Assembly: GCA_963664035.2 (NCBI GenBank) | Contig: OY760867.2 | Span: forward strand, 558,001-622,000 | DNA from: G958296245 sp963664035 | GTDB lineage: Bacteria; Chloroflexota; Dehalococcoidia; Lucifugimonadales; G958296245 | Direction: 5' to 3' | Length of the DNA: 64,000 nucleotides | Part shown: positions 9,209 through 17,154 of the stretch, one piece after another | How the letters are laid out: each line of letters starts with the position of its first letter | Numbering within the stretch: position 1 is the first letter of the stretch | The notes under the pieces: model-generated | What the model saw: only the letters and a program-made list of their open reading frames with translations | What the model was told of the DNA's origin: nothing | Database searches by the model: none | Translations under genes and position numbers: made by a program

Positions 9209-10972
9209 GTGGACGCCAGCTTCCGGCTGCGGTGCGAATCGGCGCTGACGCATCCGGTCACTATAGGGGCGCTCGGCGCGCTGCTGGTGAACGACGTGCT
9301 GCTCAAGGCTCTGTGGCCCCACCCGTGGACCACGGGCAAGCTGAGCGACCTGGCCTGGGTCGTATTCGCGTCGCCCCTGCTGGCATTCCTATTGTCCTTC
9401 CTCACACGCGGCAACCGGCGCGCGGAGTGGGCGGCGCTCGCGGTCGCGTACGTTGGGCTGCCGGCGCTGTACGCCGCCTTCAACACGTTCCAGCCCGTAC
9501 ACGACTCGATACTGTGGGCGCTGTCGCTGGCGGGCGGGAGCGGCGTTGGTAGCCCTGTCGATCCCGCGGACTCGGTGGTCATCCCGGCGGGCCTTGGCGT
9601 AGCGTGGTGGGTATGGCGGCGGAGTCCCGCCGGCGCGAGCAGCCTGCGGGTGCGGTTGGGGATGTTGACGGCGGCGGTCGCGGCGTTGGCGACCGTGGCG
9701 ACCTCGCCTCCGTTCTCAGAATGGGGCATCACTGGGGTGGGGACGGTGTCTGACGGGACGGTGGTTGCCTCAGTGAAGAGTGAAGAGGGAATGCACTCGA
9801 CAGAAGTGGGTATCTACTGGGTTAGCGACGATGGTGGGATGACGTGGACCGAGCCGAGTGAACGCTTCAGACAAGACGAATCCTTCGTACCGGGCGGGGG
9901 GAGCGCGGAAACGCCGAGAGGGACCTACTCGATCGAGGGCGTCGACATTGTGCGGATGCTCGGCGGCAGACGTGAGATTGCGTATTCGGCTGCGTATCTC
10001 CGGGAAGCGGCAAACATCAATTTGCAGGGCCACGACACGAGAGGCATGGGCCCCAGGAAGATCACGACCGCTCCCTACTCCATCGCGTATGACCACCGGA
10101 GCGGCAACGTGATCGTCGCCATGGGTTTGCAGGGAGTCGCGGTCGGCACGCCTGATGGCCGTTGGGTGCGCGCTGGTGTTGGCAGTTTCATCCCTTCCGA
10201 CTTCTCCGTCCTTCGCAAGTTCCTGCTGCTGCTCGACTGGGAGTTATTGTTGATGGCAACGGCTCTGGCATTATCATTCACGGCCCTCGACATGACGATT
10301 CTGGACAAGTCTTCGGCCCAGCGCGAGTTGACGCCAGGCCGAGTGACCCGCGTCGTCTTTTCGATCATCCCCGCGGTGATTCTTGCTATACCGATCACAT
10401 TCATAGGCGAATTACTCTTGGGATTCCTGCTGAGCGGCATCAGGGAAACGGAGTGGTACGCGACAAACTGGGAATGGAAAGTTTTGCTGGCGTTACTGTT
10501 GCTGACGACGGCGGCATTGGCGACTGTATCCTATCGAATTCTGGGCGTAGTACTTCTCAATACTCTGCACAGGGTATTCTCTATCCTGGCCCTGGTAGCG
10601 GGTAGCGTAAGCATGTTTTCTTTCAGTACCTACGAAAACCATCATAGGTTCGTCACATCCGAAGTATCTTGGTTCACAATAACCGTGTCGATCATAGCTA
10701 TTGCAATGGCAGTCCCTGTAATAGCTTCGACATACGGGACGCTCAGCTCGGCACCAAAGCCCGTTGAGGGTGGGAAGCTGGCCTCCGTATTCGTCTCAGC
10801 GGGTCCATGGCGGCTATGGGCAGTAGTCATGGCGAGCCTGGCAGTGAAGCTGGGACTCATTGGGTTGTCGTTCCTGCTCTGGTGGCAGGTCGGCCTCGGC
10901 GCGCTGGCGGCCAAGGTATCGGCGGTCGTGCTGGTTGCCCTGGTTACAGTCGTGCTCGCACGTGGTCGGTGA
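9209..10972 (+). CDS. Multi-pass membrane protein of unknown function
   Basis: This 587-residue protein starts at a GTG preceded by GAGGAGG. The N-terminal part (residues 1-165) has about five membrane segments including VNDVLLKALWPHPWTTGKLSD, a GKLSD-type segment I have seen only in uncharacterised membrane proteins. Residues about 175-330 form a soluble domain that looks like BNR/sialidase-type beta-propeller pieces (YWVSDDGGMTWTEPS, an Asp-box-like motif), probably outside the membrane. The C-terminal half has about seven further hydrophobic segments. I do not assign a function. GC content falls in the second half relative to the first. It stands alone between the toxin-antitoxin pair and ctaA. 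Confidence 0.7.
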   Translation: MDASFRLRCESALTHPVTIGALGALLVNDVLLKALWPHPWTTGKLSDLAWVVFASPLLAFLLSFLTRGNRRAEWAALAVAYVGLPALYAAFNTFQPVHDSILWALSLAGGSGVGSPVDPADSVVIPAGLGVAWWVWRRSPAGASSLRVRLGMLTAAVAALATVATSPPFSEWGITGVGTVSDGTVVASVKSEEGMHSTEVGIYWVSDDGGMTWTEPSERFRQDESFVPGGGSAETPRGTYSIEGVDIVRMLGGRREIAYSAAYLREAANINLQGHDTRGMGPRKITTAPYSIAYDHRSGNVIVAMGLQGVAVGTPDGRWVRAGVGSFIPSDFSVLRKFLLLLDWELLLMATALALSFTALDMTILDKSSAQRELTPGRVTRVVFSIIPAVILAIPITFIGELLLGFLLSGIRETEWYATNWEWKVLLALLLLTTAALATVSYRILGVVLLNTLHRVFSILALVAGSVSMFSFSTYENHHRFVTSEVSWFTITVSIIAIAMAVPVIASTYGTLSSAPKPVEGGKLASVFVSAGPWRLWAVVMASLAVKLGLIGLSFLLWWQVGLGALAAKVSAVVLVALVTVVLARGR

Positions 10973-11035
10973 GGGAGGCGGTCGGACTACCGCGCCGGCG
11001 ATGGTGGACGGAGGGGTGGGGGGTGTGCTAGGGTT

Positions 11036-11061
11036 CCGATTGTGCAAATTTGCACAATCGG
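11036..11061. promoter_or_regulatory. 26-bp perfect palindrome upstream of ctaA (putative operator)
   Basis: Each 13-base arm reads CCGATTGTGCAAA from its own 5' end, with no loop. It ends 21 bases before the ctaA GTG. A gapless palindrome of this length, centred on AAATTT and with TTGTGCAA arms, is typical of a dimeric winged-helix repressor site rather than a terminator. A MarR-family regulator is encoded just downstream of ctaA, so that protein is a candidate ligand, but this is inference. Confidence 0.7.
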
Positions 11062-11082
11062 GTTGCGACATGACTAGAAGTA

Positions 11083-12012
11083 GTGAGTAAGGGCCGCCGT
11101 CCTGGGAGGGCCCTTGCGTATCTTGCGCTGGCCGCCCTGGTCGCCTCCATCGTGCAGGTGACGCTGGGCGGGGTGGTGAGGGTTACGGGCTCCGGCCTTG
11201 GGTGCCCGGACTGGCCGCTGTGCGACGGGCGGGTGATCCCGGTGTTCGAGCGCGCGCCCCTCGTGGAGTTCAGCCACCGCGTCGTGGCGTCCGTCGTGGG
11301 GCTGCTGACTCTGGCCGTTGCGGTGCTGGCGGTGCGCCGGCATAAGGGCGAGCCCTGGATACGGTTGCCCAGCCTGGCGGGCGCGATCCTCGTACTGGTT
11401 GCCGCGTTGCTGGGGGCCGTCGTGGTGTGGACGGAGCTTGCGTGGTGGGTCAGGCTGGTGCATCTGGGTATCGCCGAGGGCGTGGTGGCGTGCATGGTCG
11501 TCGTCACGCTGGCCGCGTGGAGGTCCGGCGGCGGCGCGGCGGCCGAGGATGGGCGTTCCGGCGCGCGGCTCGATGCGCTCATGGCCGCGTCGGTCGCAGG
11601 GACGTTCCTGGTCATACTGTGGGGGTCGTACATGGTGGGGTACGGCGCCGGGTCCTCGTGCGGAACGTGGCCGTTGTGCCGGGGCAGCCTGCTGCCCGAG
11701 GGCGCGGCGTATGCGATACACATGGTCCATCGGTTCACGTCGGCGGCGGCGGGCGTCGTCCTTGCCGGGGCAGCGGTCATGGCGTTGAGGCGGGGGGTGG
11801 GCGTTCCCGGCATTAGCATGGCCGCGTGGCTGGCGCTGGCCGCCCTGGCGGGGCAGGTACTGCTCGGGGCGTGGACGGTGTGGGCCGGCTTCACGATAGA
11901 GATGCGGGCGGCGCACCTTGGGGGCGCGACCCTCCTGTGGGCCGCCGTGGTGGGGCTTGCAACGCTCCACTGGATGGCGCGGAAGCTTCACGGGCCTGGG
12001 AGCGCGGCGTGA
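11083..12012 (+). CDS. ctaA: Heme A synthase (COX15/CtaA)
   Basis: A 309-residue membrane enzyme that oxidises the C8 methyl of heme O to the formyl group of heme A for aa3-type cytochrome oxidase. Eight hydrophobic segments are visible. The four conserved heme-binding His regions are present: EFSHRVVA near residue 66, VHLGIAEG near 127, HMVHRFTS near 217 and RAAHLGGA near 278. Both conserved Cys loops (GCPDWPLCDG and SSCGTWPLCRG) appear. The two halves resemble each other, as in the family. The GTG start at 11083 gives the usual N-terminus. It implies aerobic respiration with an A-type oxidase. No ctaB or oxidase subunits are adjacent. Confidence 0.95.
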   Translation: MSKGRRPGRALAYLALAALVASIVQVTLGGVVRVTGSGLGCPDWPLCDGRVIPVFERAPLVEFSHRVVASVVGLLTLAVAVLAVRRHKGEPWIRLPSLAGAILVLVAALLGAVVVWTELAWWVRLVHLGIAEGVVACMVVVTLAAWRSGGGAAAEDGRSGARLDALMAASVAGTFLVILWGSYMVGYGAGSSCGTWPLCRGSLLPEGAAYAIHMVHRFTSAAAGVVLAGAAVMALRRGVGVPGISMAAWLALAALAGQVLLGAWTVWAGFTIEMRAAHLGGATLLWAAVVGLATLHWMARKLHGPGSAA

Positions 12013-12062
12013 GAGGTTATTTCATAGAAGTTGGGCTGATGCTGGTACGTACAATCGTTGTC

Positions 12063-12092
12063 TTGACACTCTTGACCGTGCCGTGATATAAA
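12063..12092 (+). promoter_or_regulatory. Promoter of the MarR-family gene
   Basis: TTGACA (12063-12068) and TATAAA (12087-12092) separated by 18 bases. The leader to the ATG at 12211 is about 110 bases long. Confidence 0.65.
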
Positions 12093-12210
12093 CCGTAAGC
12101 ACGTTAGCCTGGGCTGGGAGGAGGTCCCATCCGGGGCGCCCCAGCCAACGTCGGCAGGCCTGCCCCGGATGATTCGCGGGGCGCTGGAACACCTCCGAAG
12201 GAGAAGGCCA

Positions 12211-12687
12211 ATGCAGCAGCAAGGGACACTACCCAACGATTTCGGATCGTCCGTCACCGCGCTGATCAACATCGTGGCGACCATCATGGATGACGAGGTG
12301 GGCCCGGCCGGACTCAATGCCCTGGACTTCTCCATACTCAGGTTCTGCCTGGGACTCGGCGGCTGTTCCGCCAAGGACATCACCGAGGCGCTGCCCATCG
12401 ACGCCTCCAGGGTTAGCCGGTGCGTCGATAAGATGGTCAACATGGACTTCCTCAGGCGCAGGCGCCTGCGCACCGACCGCCGCGTCGTGCGCCTGGAGCT
12501 CACCGCGAAGGGCAAGACCACTACGCTCGAGCTCATCGGAAACGTGGAGGCCCGCCAGGCCAGCGTTCTCAAGGACGTGTCCCGCAGGGAGTTCGACGGG
12601 TTCATCGCCACCAGCCAGAAGGTGACGGCCGCCTTCGCCGCCGAAGAGGCGGCCAGGCCCCCCAGGGGGCCCCGCCCCGCCTATTAG
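12211..12687 (+). CDS. MarR family transcriptional regulator
   Basis: A 158-residue winged helix-turn-helix protein. Residues 28-100 hold the domain: ALDFSILRFCLGLGGCSAKD, then recognition helix IDASRVSRCVDKMVNMDFL and the wing RRRRLRTDRRVVRLELTAKG, which is the classic MarR DxR.(x) wing and LT.KG exit. The C-terminal helix would complete the dimer interface. I use the ATG at 12211 because GAAGGAG lies 7 bases upstream; an earlier ATG at 12169 has no such site. The ligand is unknown. It could act on the palindrome before ctaA or on its own long leader. Confidence 0.88.
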   Translation: MQQQGTLPNDFGSSVTALINIVATIMDDEVGPAGLNALDFSILRFCLGLGGCSAKDITEALPIDASRVSRCVDKMVNMDFLRRRRLRTDRRVVRLELTAKGKTTTLELIGNVEARQASVLKDVSRREFDGFIATSQKVTAAFAAEEAARPPRGPRPAY

Positions 12688-12792
12688 CCCCGCCCCGGAG
12701 CAGTACCTCCCCACCCTCGGAATAGAGCCGGCCCTGCCGGTCGACCCGATCGACGCGGTCGCGCGGGCGCTTGCCGTTCGCCCCCCGGTATC

Positions 12793-12821
12793 TTGACACG
12801 CCCAACATGTAGTGGTAATTT
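12793..12821 (+). promoter_or_regulatory. Promoter of nrdR-nrdJ
   Basis: TTGACA (12793-12798), 17 bases, TAATTT (12816-12821). The first NrdR box fills the spacer, so NrdR binding would block RNA polymerase. Confidence 0.75.
12800..12815 (+). promoter_or_regulatory. NrdR box 1
   Basis: GCCCAACATGTAGTGG matches the NrdR-box consensus (acaCwAtATaTwGtgt) at about 12 of 16 positions, including the TAGTG half. It lies between the -35 and -10. Confidence 0.65.
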
Positions 12822-12831
12822 GTCAACCCTA

Positions 12832-12847
12832 CTACGATAAGTTGTGG
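12832..12847 (+). promoter_or_regulatory. NrdR box 2
   Basis: CTACGATAAGTTGTGG matches the consensus at about 11 of 16 positions. Its start is exactly 32 bases after that of box 1, the three-helical-turn spacing known for tandem NrdR boxes. Confidence 0.65.
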
Positions 12848-12879
12848 TTCTGGGTAGTACCTACGCTTCAGGCTCCTAG

Positions 12880-13440
12880 ATGCTGTGTCCGTTCTGTAGG
12901 CACGAAGATTCTAAGGTCATCGATTCGAGAGACTCGGCGGACAGCATCCGCCGAAGGAGGGAGTGCGCCAACTGCGACCGGCGCTTCACGACCTACGAGC
13001 GGGCCGAGGCCAGGTCGCTGCGCGTGGTCAAGCAGGACGGCAGGCGAGAGGACTTCGCCCGGGAAAAGCTCCTGGACAGCCTGGCGAAGGCATGCGTGAA
13101 GCGCCCGCTCCCAACAGGGACGCTGGAGAAGGTCGCCGAGGAGATCGAGAACCACCTGATGGACACCGGCAGGTCGGAGGTGTCGACCAAGGTGATCGGC
13201 GAGTCGGCGGTGGAGCGCCTCAAGGGCCTGGACCCGGTGGCCTACGTCAGGTTCGTCAGCGTGTACAAGGACTTTCGGGACATAGAGGGATTCAAGGAAA
13301 CAATCGAAGCGCTGCTCGACCCGGAAGAAGAACCCGAGGAGACCAGCAGCCAGCTTACCCTGCTGCCGGAGGACGCGATCACGCCCCGACGCAGGGCCGG
13401 ACGCTCCAGGCGCAGGGTCGCCGCCCTGCCAGGCAAGTAG
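12880..13440 (+). CDS. nrdR: Transcriptional repressor NrdR
   Basis: NrdR represses ribonucleotide reductase genes when dATP/ATP are bound. The protein starts with a zinc ribbon (Cys3, Cys6, Cys29, Cys32; MLCPFCRHEDSKVIDSR), followed by FTTYERAE and an ATP-cone domain (VVKQDGRREDF, residues about 45-140, ending YVRFVSVYKDFRDIEGF). Family members are about 150 residues; here a 40-residue acidic then basic tail is added, ending in an Arg-rich segment. It lies 114 bases upstream of nrdJ in the same direction, with two NrdR boxes before it, so it probably controls itself and the reductase. Confidence 0.96.
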   Translation: MLCPFCRHEDSKVIDSRDSADSIRRRRECANCDRRFTTYERAEARSLRVVKQDGRREDFAREKLLDSLAKACVKRPLPTGTLEKVAEEIENHLMDTGRSEVSTKVIGESAVERLKGLDPVAYVRFVSVYKDFRDIEGFKETIEALLDPEEEPEETSSQLTLLPEDAITPRRRAGRSRRRVAALPGK

Positions 13441-13554
13441 GCCGTAAGTTCTGAAATGTGTTACCCTAGGCAATACGGACGTTCGCTTCATGCCGCGCAC
13501 CGACTGCGGAGCGCTCGGGCACGAGCGAACTCCCATTCACACAGGAGTAGATAG

Positions 13555-15957
13555 ATGCTGAAGCAGATGAGCAACGGGGCCGGCGTACGGACAGCGGATG
13601 GCGAGGTAGACGTATCCAGCAATGCCAGGGTCGTCCTGGAGAAGCGCTATTTGCGCAAGGACCGTGACGGCACGATAGTCGAGACGCCTGAGCGGATGTT
13701 CCGGCGAGTCGCCGCCGCGATAGCCGGGCCGGAGTCCGGCTACGGCCCCTCCCACGAGGCCGCGCGGGAATGGGAGGACCGCTTCTACGACGTCATGGCC
13801 AGGCTGGAGTTCCTCCCCAACTCCCCCACGCTGATGAACGCCGGCATCAAGCAGGACGACGGCAGCGGGAGCGGCACGCTCTCGGCCTGCTTCGTCATGG
13901 GCCTCGAGGACTCGATGGACGGCATCATGACGACGGCCAAGGAGATGGCCATGGTGCAGAAGTTCGGAGGGGGCACCGGCTTCGCCCTATCTCCGATACG
14001 CCCGCATGGCTCCCACATCCAGACCACCCACGGCAAGGCCTGCGGCCCCATATCCGTGCTCAGGCACCTCTCCTCGGTGTCCAAGCTGGTTACGCAGGGC
14101 GGCAAGCGCGACGGCGCCAACATGGCCGTCATGGACATCCACCACCCCGACATCCTGGAGTTCATCGACTGCAAGAAGGTCGAGGGGGAGATCCACAACT
14201 TCAACATATCGGTCGGCGCCACCCACGAGTTCATGGAAGCCGTCAAGGCCGGCACGAGCTACGCCCTACGGTTCCGGGAAGACCCCGCCGACCCCGGCTC
14301 GCCGGTGGTGGAGGCCGGCAGGCTCGACGCCAGGGAGGTGTTCGACAAGATAGTCCACGGCGCTTGGCGCAACGGCGAGCCCGGGATGATCTTCCTCGAC
14401 TGGGTGAACCACAAGAACCCGACGCCCCACGTCGGCCCCATGACGGCCACGAACCCGTGCGGAGAGCAGCCGCTGCTTCCCTACGAGTCCTGCAACCTGG
14501 GCTCCATCAACCTCGCCAAGCTCGTCGCGGAAGAGGACGGCCAGGCCGGCGTCGACTGGGAGCGCCTGGGGCAGGTCGTCCGCGTCACCACACGTTTCCT
14601 GGACAACGTGATCGACGCGAACGCCTACTCGGTCGGCAAGATAGAGGAGATGACCCGCAGCACCCGGAAGATCGGGCTGGGAGTGATGGGCTTCGCCGAC
14701 CTGCTGGTCAGGCTGCGCATCCCGTACGACTCGGAGGAAGGGCTGGATCTCGGGCGCAAGATCATGCGGTTCGTCCGCGCCGAGGCCGACCGGACGTCGA
14801 CGGAGCTGGCGGAGGAGCGCGGCGTCTTCCCCGCCTTCCCCGGCAGCATCTACGACGCGCCGGATCAGCCCCGGATGCGCAACGCCTGCCGCCTCACCGT
14901 CGCGCCCACCGGCACCATCTCCATGATCGCCGACTGCTCCAGCGGCATCGAGCCGCTCTTCGCGCTGTGCTACCACAAGCACAGCATCCTGGAGGGCGAG
15001 AGCCTGCTATACGTCAACAAGGGGTTCGAGGACGCGGCGCGGGACGGCGGCTTCTACAGCGAGGACCTGATGCGGTTCCTGGCCGACGGCGGCTCCCTGC
15101 AGGACCGCGAGGACGTGCCCGAGTGGGCCAAGCGGGTATTCGTCACGGCGGCCGACATCTCCCCCGAGATGCACGTCCGCATGCAGGGCGTCTTCCAGGA
15201 GAGCGTCGACGCCGCCATATCCAAGACGATCAACTTCCCCAACAGCGCCACCGAGGAGGACGTCAGGAGCGCCTACGTGCTGGCCTGGGAGCTGGCCTGC
15301 AAGGGTATCACCGTGTACCGCGCGGGCAGCCGGGAGGCCGAGGTGCTGACGGCCGGCGAGGACAAGACGGGAGAGGCAGCGGAAGAGGCCGCCGAGCCAC
15401 AGCGCCCGGTGCTGGTCGAGCGACAGCGCCCATCGGTCATCCGCGGCATCACCGAGCGCGTCAGGACGGCCCACGGCAACCTGTTCGTCACCGTCAACGT
15501 GGACGAGGACGAACAGCCCTTCGAGGTCTTCGCGACCCTGGGCAAGGCGGGCAGCACCGAGTCGGCCCACCTGGAGGCCGTCTCGCGGCTGGTGACGATG
15601 GCGCTGCGCGCCGGAGTGGACCCTGCCGAGATCACAAGCCACCTCAGGGGCATCACCGACGAGCCCGTGTGGGACGGCGGGACGCTGGTCAGGTCCGCCC
15701 CGGACGCCGTCGCCCTGGTGCTGGACCGCCACTTCGGCCCCGACGCCGGGCACGACCAGCCCCTCAAGCAGATCGCCGCTCCGGACCGGTCCGTCCAGCC
15801 GGCGATGTTCCCCGCGAAGACCCTGGCCGCCAAGGGCGCCAACGGCCACGTCGCCGTCCCGACGGGCCAGCGGTGCCCCGACTGCGGCGTCGGCTCGCTG
15901 GTACACCAGGAGGGCTGCAAGCGCTGCCCCGAGTGCGGCTACAACAAGTGCGAGTAG
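13555..15957 (+). CDS. nrdJ: Vitamin B12-dependent (class II) ribonucleotide reductase
   Basis: An 800-residue adenosylcobalamin-dependent enzyme that reduces ribonucleotides to deoxyribonucleotides with or without oxygen. Visible family motifs are FLPNSPTLMNAG, SACFVMGLEDSMDGI (Cys112, a redox cysteine), GGGTGFALSPIRP, NPCGEQPLLPYESCNLGSIN (N300, C302 thiyl radical site, E304), PTGTISMIADCSSGIEP and SKTINFPNSAT. The C-terminus carries a CxxC...CxxC zinc-binding tail (CPDCG and CPECG) typical of the long NrdJ form, preceded by a TSCPD-like domain. GGAGTAGATAG before the ATG may serve as the ribosome site. It is the reductase partner of nrdR just upstream. The cell therefore needs cobalamin. 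Confidence 0.97.
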   Translation: MLKQMSNGAGVRTADGEVDVSSNARVVLEKRYLRKDRDGTIVETPERMFRRVAAAIAGPESGYGPSHEAAREWEDRFYDVMARLEFLPNSPTLMNAGIKQDDGSGSGTLSACFVMGLEDSMDGIMTTAKEMAMVQKFGGGTGFALSPIRPHGSHIQTTHGKACGPISVLRHLSSVSKLVTQGGKRDGANMAVMDIHHPDILEFIDCKKVEGEIHNFNISVGATHEFMEAVKAGTSYALRFREDPADPGSPVVEAGRLDAREVFDKIVHGAWRNGEPGMIFLDWVNHKNPTPHVGPMTATNPCGEQPLLPYESCNLGSINLAKLVAEEDGQAGVDWERLGQVVRVTTRFLDNVIDANAYSVGKIEEMTRSTRKIGLGVMGFADLLVRLRIPYDSEEGLDLGRKIMRFVRAEADRTSTELAEERGVFPAFPGSIYDAPDQPRMRNACRLTVAPTGTISMIADCSSGIEPLFALCYHKHSILEGESLLYVNKGFEDAARDGGFYSEDLMRFLADGGSLQDREDVPEWAKRVFVTAADISPEMHVRMQGVFQESVDAAISKTINFPNSATEEDVRSAYVLAWELACKGITVYRAGSREAEVLTAGEDKTGEAAEEAAEPQRPVLVERQRPSVIRGITERVRTAHGNLFVTVNVDEDEQPFEVFATLGKAGSTESAHLEAVSRLVTMALRAGVDPAEITSHLRGITDEPVWDGGTLVRSAPDAVALVLDRHFGPDAGHDQPLKQIAAPDRSVQPAMFPAKTLAAKGANGHVAVPTGQRCPDCGVGSLVHQEGCKRCPECGYNKCE

Positions 15958-16033
15958 GGGCGCTGCGGCCCCACTGAGTATCTGTCGCCAGGGTTCGCTG
16001 CCCTAGGCGGCGGGTTTGGAGCGGTGGCCACCG

Positions 16034-16061
16034 TTGCCTCTCGTTCGCCGTGGGATATAAT
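16034..16061 (+). promoter_or_regulatory. Promoter of pyrD
   Basis: TTGCCT (16034-16039) and TATAAT (16056-16061) separated by 16 bases, about 28 bases before the pyrD ATG. Confidence 0.65.
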
Positions 16062-16089
16062 GGCCGGCGTGCGGAGGAGGACTGCCTAG

Positions 16090-17154
16090 ATGCGATTCCC
16101 GGACTGGCGCCTGTACAGGCGGGCGGCTCGTCCTCTGCTGTTCCGATTGCCGCCCGAAGCGGCCCAACGAGCCGCTGACGTTGCCCTCGGCCGGGGGGGT
16201 ATGTGGGCGGCGCTGGCGTCCGGCCTGAGAGTGGAAGACCCGCGGCTGGAGACCGGGTGGTGCGGCATGAAGCTGCGGAACCCCGTCGGCCTGGCGGCGG
16301 GCTTCGACAAGGACTGCCAACGCCTGCCGTCGCTGGCCGCACTGGGCTTCGGGTACGTCGTCGCCGGCACGGTCACCCTTCGGGCGCGGCGCGGCAACCC
16401 AAAGCCGCGCATGGTACGGCTGCCCGCCGAGGAGTCGCTCCTGAACGCGATGGGCTTCCCGAGCAGGGGGCTGGAAGCGGCCGCCTCGAATATCGAGTCC
16501 GCCCGCGGCCGGATGAGCGGTACTCCCTTGGTTGCCAGCATATCCGGCACGGAGATCGATGAGATAGTCCGATGCCACAGGCGCCTGGACCGTCTGGCCG
16601 ATGCAATCGAGGTCAATATCAGTTCGCCAAATACCGCAGGCCTGAGGACATTCCATAATGCGCCTACGCTTCAAGGGCTCATAGACGCTATCAACGAGTC
16701 CAGGCTGGGGCGACTGCTGATCAAGCTCCCTCCATACAGCGATCCGGATCCCCCGCAGCAAGAACAGGACCGCATCTCCTCCCTAGTAGAGGTGTGTCTG
16801 GGTGGGGGCGTCGACGGGCTGACGGTCGCGAACAGCAGGCCGGTGTCGGACCCCCGGCTCTCGACAGGCTCCGGCGGCCTCAGCGGCAAGTCCATCTTCC
16901 CTGCCACCCTGGCAATGGTGCGTGACGTCAGGGCCCGGGTCGGCAACCGCATTGCCATCAACGCCTGCGGTGGGATCTTCTCCGGGTCCGACGCCTGGGA
17001 GGCCCTACGGGCCGGCGCCGACACACTGCAACTCTACACGGGGCTTCTGTACGAGGGCCCTGGGCTCGTCAAACGGATCAACGACGAGCTACTGGCGAGA
17101 ATGGACGAGCACGTGAGTCCTCATCCAGCCTGCGGACCCCAGTCCGCCTTGTGA
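16090..17154 (+). CDS. pyrD: Dihydroorotate dehydrogenase, class 2 (quinone)
   Basis: This 354-residue FMN enzyme oxidises dihydroorotate to orotate, using membrane quinone, in pyrimidine synthesis. The N-terminal helix pair before the barrel (WRLYRRAARPLLFRLPPEAAQR) marks the membrane-associated class 2. Barrel motifs include LAAGFDKDC near residue 70, NAMGFPSRG near 120, VNISSPNT near 177, a Lys in LIKLPP, INACGGIFSG near 295 and LQLYTGLLYEGPGLV near 315. Serine in NISSPNT is the class 2 catalytic base position. The start follows GGAGGAGG. The 3' end overlaps the next gene by 4 bases. Confidence 0.93.
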   Translation: MRFPDWRLYRRAARPLLFRLPPEAAQRAADVALGRGGMWAALASGLRVEDPRLETGWCGMKLRNPVGLAAGFDKDCQRLPSLAALGFGYVVAGTVTLRARRGNPKPRMVRLPAEESLLNAMGFPSRGLEAAASNIESARGRMSGTPLVASISGTEIDEIVRCHRRLDRLADAIEVNISSPNTAGLRTFHNAPTLQGLIDAINESRLGRLLIKLPPYSDPDPPQQEQDRISSLVEVCLGGGVDGLTVANSRPVSDPRLSTGSGGLSGKSIFPATLAMVRDVRARVGNRIAINACGGIFSGSDAWEALRAGADTLQLYTGLLYEGPGLVKRINDELLARMDEHVSPHPACGPQSAL

